Source: Pontitalea aquivivens
GTDB taxonomy: Bacteria; Pseudomonadota; Alphaproteobacteria; Rhodobacterales; Rhodobacteraceae
NCBI RefSeq assembly: GCF_046507575.1
Contig: NZ_JBKFEY010000001.1
Span: forward strand, 434,001 to 498,000
Direction: 5' to 3'
DNA length: 64,000 bases
Shown one piece after another: positions 62,699 through 64,000 of this stretch. The notes under the pieces were generated by a model, which saw nothing but the letters and a program-made list of their open reading frames with translations, was not told the DNA's origin and made no database searches. Position numbers and translations under genes: made by a program. Positions within the stretch are counted from its first letter, which is position 1, and each line of letters begins with the position of its first letter.

Positions 62699-64000
62699 CC
62701 GTCCGCGCCCCGCAGCCCGGGGGCCGGCGCGGTGGTCGGCGGCGCAGCGGGCGGCACCGCGGGACGCAGCGCCGGAAAATCGTCGGGGGTGATCGTTTCG
62801 CGTTCCAGCAGCAGGCGGGTGCCAGCCTCCAGATCCGCGCGGCGGGTTTCCAGCAGGTCGCGGGCGCGGGCGAAGGCGCGGTCGATCAGATCGCGCACGG
62901 CCAGATCGACCTCACGCGCGGTGGACTCGGAATAGTCGCGCGGCGACAGGGACATGCGGTCTTCGCCCAGAAAGCTGGCGCGTTCGGGTTCCAGCACCGC
63001 CTGGCCCAGATCGGGGTGCATGCCATAGCGGGTGACGATCTGGCGCGCGATGTCGGTGACGCGGGCCAGGTCATCGGCCGCGCCGGTGGAAATTTCGCCC
63101 AGGGCCAGATCCTCGGCCGCGCGCCCGGCCATCAGCACCACCATCCGGTTTTCCAGATCCTGTCCGGTGATCAGAAAACGGTCCTCGGTCGGGCGGGTCA
63201 TGGTATAGCCCAGCGCCCCCACCGAACGCGGGATGATCGAGACCTTGTGCACCGGGTCCGCCCCGGGCAACGATGCGGCGGCCAGCGCATGGCCCATTTC
63301 ATGCCAGGCGACGGTTTCGCGTTCGCGCGGGTTCAGCAGATGGCCCTTGCGTTCCAGCCCCGCGACGATGCGTTCTATGGCGCGGGTCACATCCTCCATC
63401 GTGACCGCCCCGGCGCCGCGGCGTGTGGCCTGGATGGCGGCCTCATTCACCAGATTGGCCAGTTCCGCCCCGGTAAAGCCCGGCGTCAGCGCGGCGATCT
63501 GGTCCACATCCAGCCCCGCCGCCTTTACCTTGCGCAGATGCACCCGCAGGATGGCCGCGCGGCCGGTGCGGTCGGGCCGGTCCACCACCACCTGCCGGTC
63601 AAAGCGGCCCGCGCGCATCAATGCGGGGTCAAGGATTTCGGGGCGGTTGGTCGCGGCCAGCAGGACAATGCCTTCGCGCGGGTCAAATCCGTCAAGTTCG
63701 GCCAGCAACTGATTGAGCGTCTGTTCCTTTTCGTCATGGCCACCGCCAAATCCGCCCACGCCGCGCCGCTTGCCCAGCGCATCCAGTTCGTCGATGAAGA
63801 TGATGCAGGGCGCGGCCTTGCGGGCCTGTTCGAACAGGTCGCGCACCCGTGCCGCGCCCACGCCCACGAACATTTCCACGAATTCCGACCCCGAGATCGA
63901 GAAGAACGGCACCCCCGCCTCGCCCGCGATGGCGCGGGCAAACAGCGTCTTGCCGGTGCCGGGCGGGCCGGTCAGCAGGATGCCCTTGGGAATGTGCGCG
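62692..64000 (-). CDS. FtsH-family ATP-dependent zinc metalloprotease, C-terminal part (5' end outside window)
   Basis: About 435 codons of a frame open at the window end. Visible are Walker A 'LLTGPPGTGKTLFARAIAGE', the pore loop in 'GSEFVEMFVGVGAARVRDLF', Walker B 'CIIFIDELDALGKRRG', the second region of homology 'LAATNRPEILDPALMRAGRF' with the Arg finger, the zinc site 'AWHEMGHALAAASLPGADPV' (HExxH) and the third ligand Asp region 'STGAADDLARVTDIARQIV'. The N-terminal membrane anchor lies outside. The zinc motif is HEMGH rather than the usual HEAGH, and the C-terminus is Pro/Ala-rich, suggesting a second FtsH paralogue. It overlaps the MacB-type permease gene by 7 bases at the 3' end. Confidence 0.93.
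   Translation of the reverse strand, partial: AHIPKGILLTGPPGTGKTLFARAIAGEAGVPFFSISGSEFVEMFVGVGAARVRDLFEQARKAAPCIIFIDELDALGKRRGVGGFGGGHDEKEQTLNQLLAELDGFDPREGIVLLAATNRPEILDPALMRAGRFDRQVVVDRPDRTGRAAILRVHLRKVKAAGLDVDQIAALTPGFTGAELANLVNEAAIQATRRGAGAVTMEDVTRAIERIVAGLERKGHLLNPRERETVAWHEMGHALAAASLPGADPVHKVSIIPRSVGALGYTMTRPTEDRFLITGQDLENRMVVLMAGRAAEDLALGEISTGAADDLARVTDIARQIVTRYGMHPDLGQAVLEPERASFLGEDRMSLSPRDYSESTAREVDLAVRDLIDRAFARARDLLETRRADLEAGTRLLLERETITPDDFPALRPAVPPAAPPTTAPAPGLRGADGH

Overview
The window is a GC-rich, gene-dense stretch of an alphaproteobacterial chromosome, most likely from Rhodobacterales (Paracoccus/Rhodobacter-like). Pointers are an aa3-type ctaD near a cytochrome c2-type gene, a DksA with only one of the four zinc-finger cysteines, CtrA-type TTAA-N7-TTAA boxes, a complete beta-hydroxyaspartate cycle cluster, and a dispersed repeat of the type GGCTTCTTCTTGGCC-AAAATACTC. 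This placement is inferred from content; no rRNA is present.

Layout. 0-12 kb: housekeeping genes (two Lrp regulators, a UbiH-type hydroxylase, a HAD nucleotidase, a GntR regulator, a membrane glycosyltransferase with an MshEN-type N-terminus behind tandem CtrA boxes, carA, yqeY, ctaD, cytochrome c2, lipB). 12-19.6 kb: tRNA-Leu(GAG), a polyamine-type ABC transporter (ATPase and two permeases, no binding protein), an ECF sigma/anti-sigma pair divergent from a secreted subtilase with a 25-Asp tract, a GNAT gene and tRNA-Arg(TCT).

19.7-32.5 kb: a metabolic block of less extreme GC. It holds bhcDCBA with the divergent IclR regulator bhcR (glyoxylate + glycine to oxaloacetate), followed by urate/ureide catabolism: puuD, uraH, a puuE-uraD fusion, ureidoglycine aminohydrolase, ureidoglycolate lyase, a LysR regulator and an NCS2 urate/xanthine permease. 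Purine breakdown ends in glyoxylate, the input of the beta-hydroxyaspartate cycle, so the block reads as a purine-to-oxaloacetate module. An allantoate-hydrolysing enzyme and xanthine dehydrogenase are not in the window. A 0.55-kb gene-free scar follows.

33-49 kb: GAPDH, tRNA-CAT (probably Ile2), purMN, sufE, a lipoprotein, rnd, ridA, tRNA-Gly(CCC), a RACo-like ASKHA ferredoxin-domain protein framed by 37-bp inverted repeats, moxR, dksA, an FAD monooxygenase and a complete branched-chain-type ABC transporter. 49-56 kb: a rhodanese, then an RpiR regulator and a translationally coupled operon of a polar amino-acid ABC transporter, an N-acylamino-acid racemase-like enolase and a GNAT acyltransferase, probably for D-amino-acid use. 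56-64 kb: tex, two small envelope proteins, a MacAB-type efflux system and the C-terminal part of an FtsH-family protease cut by the window end.
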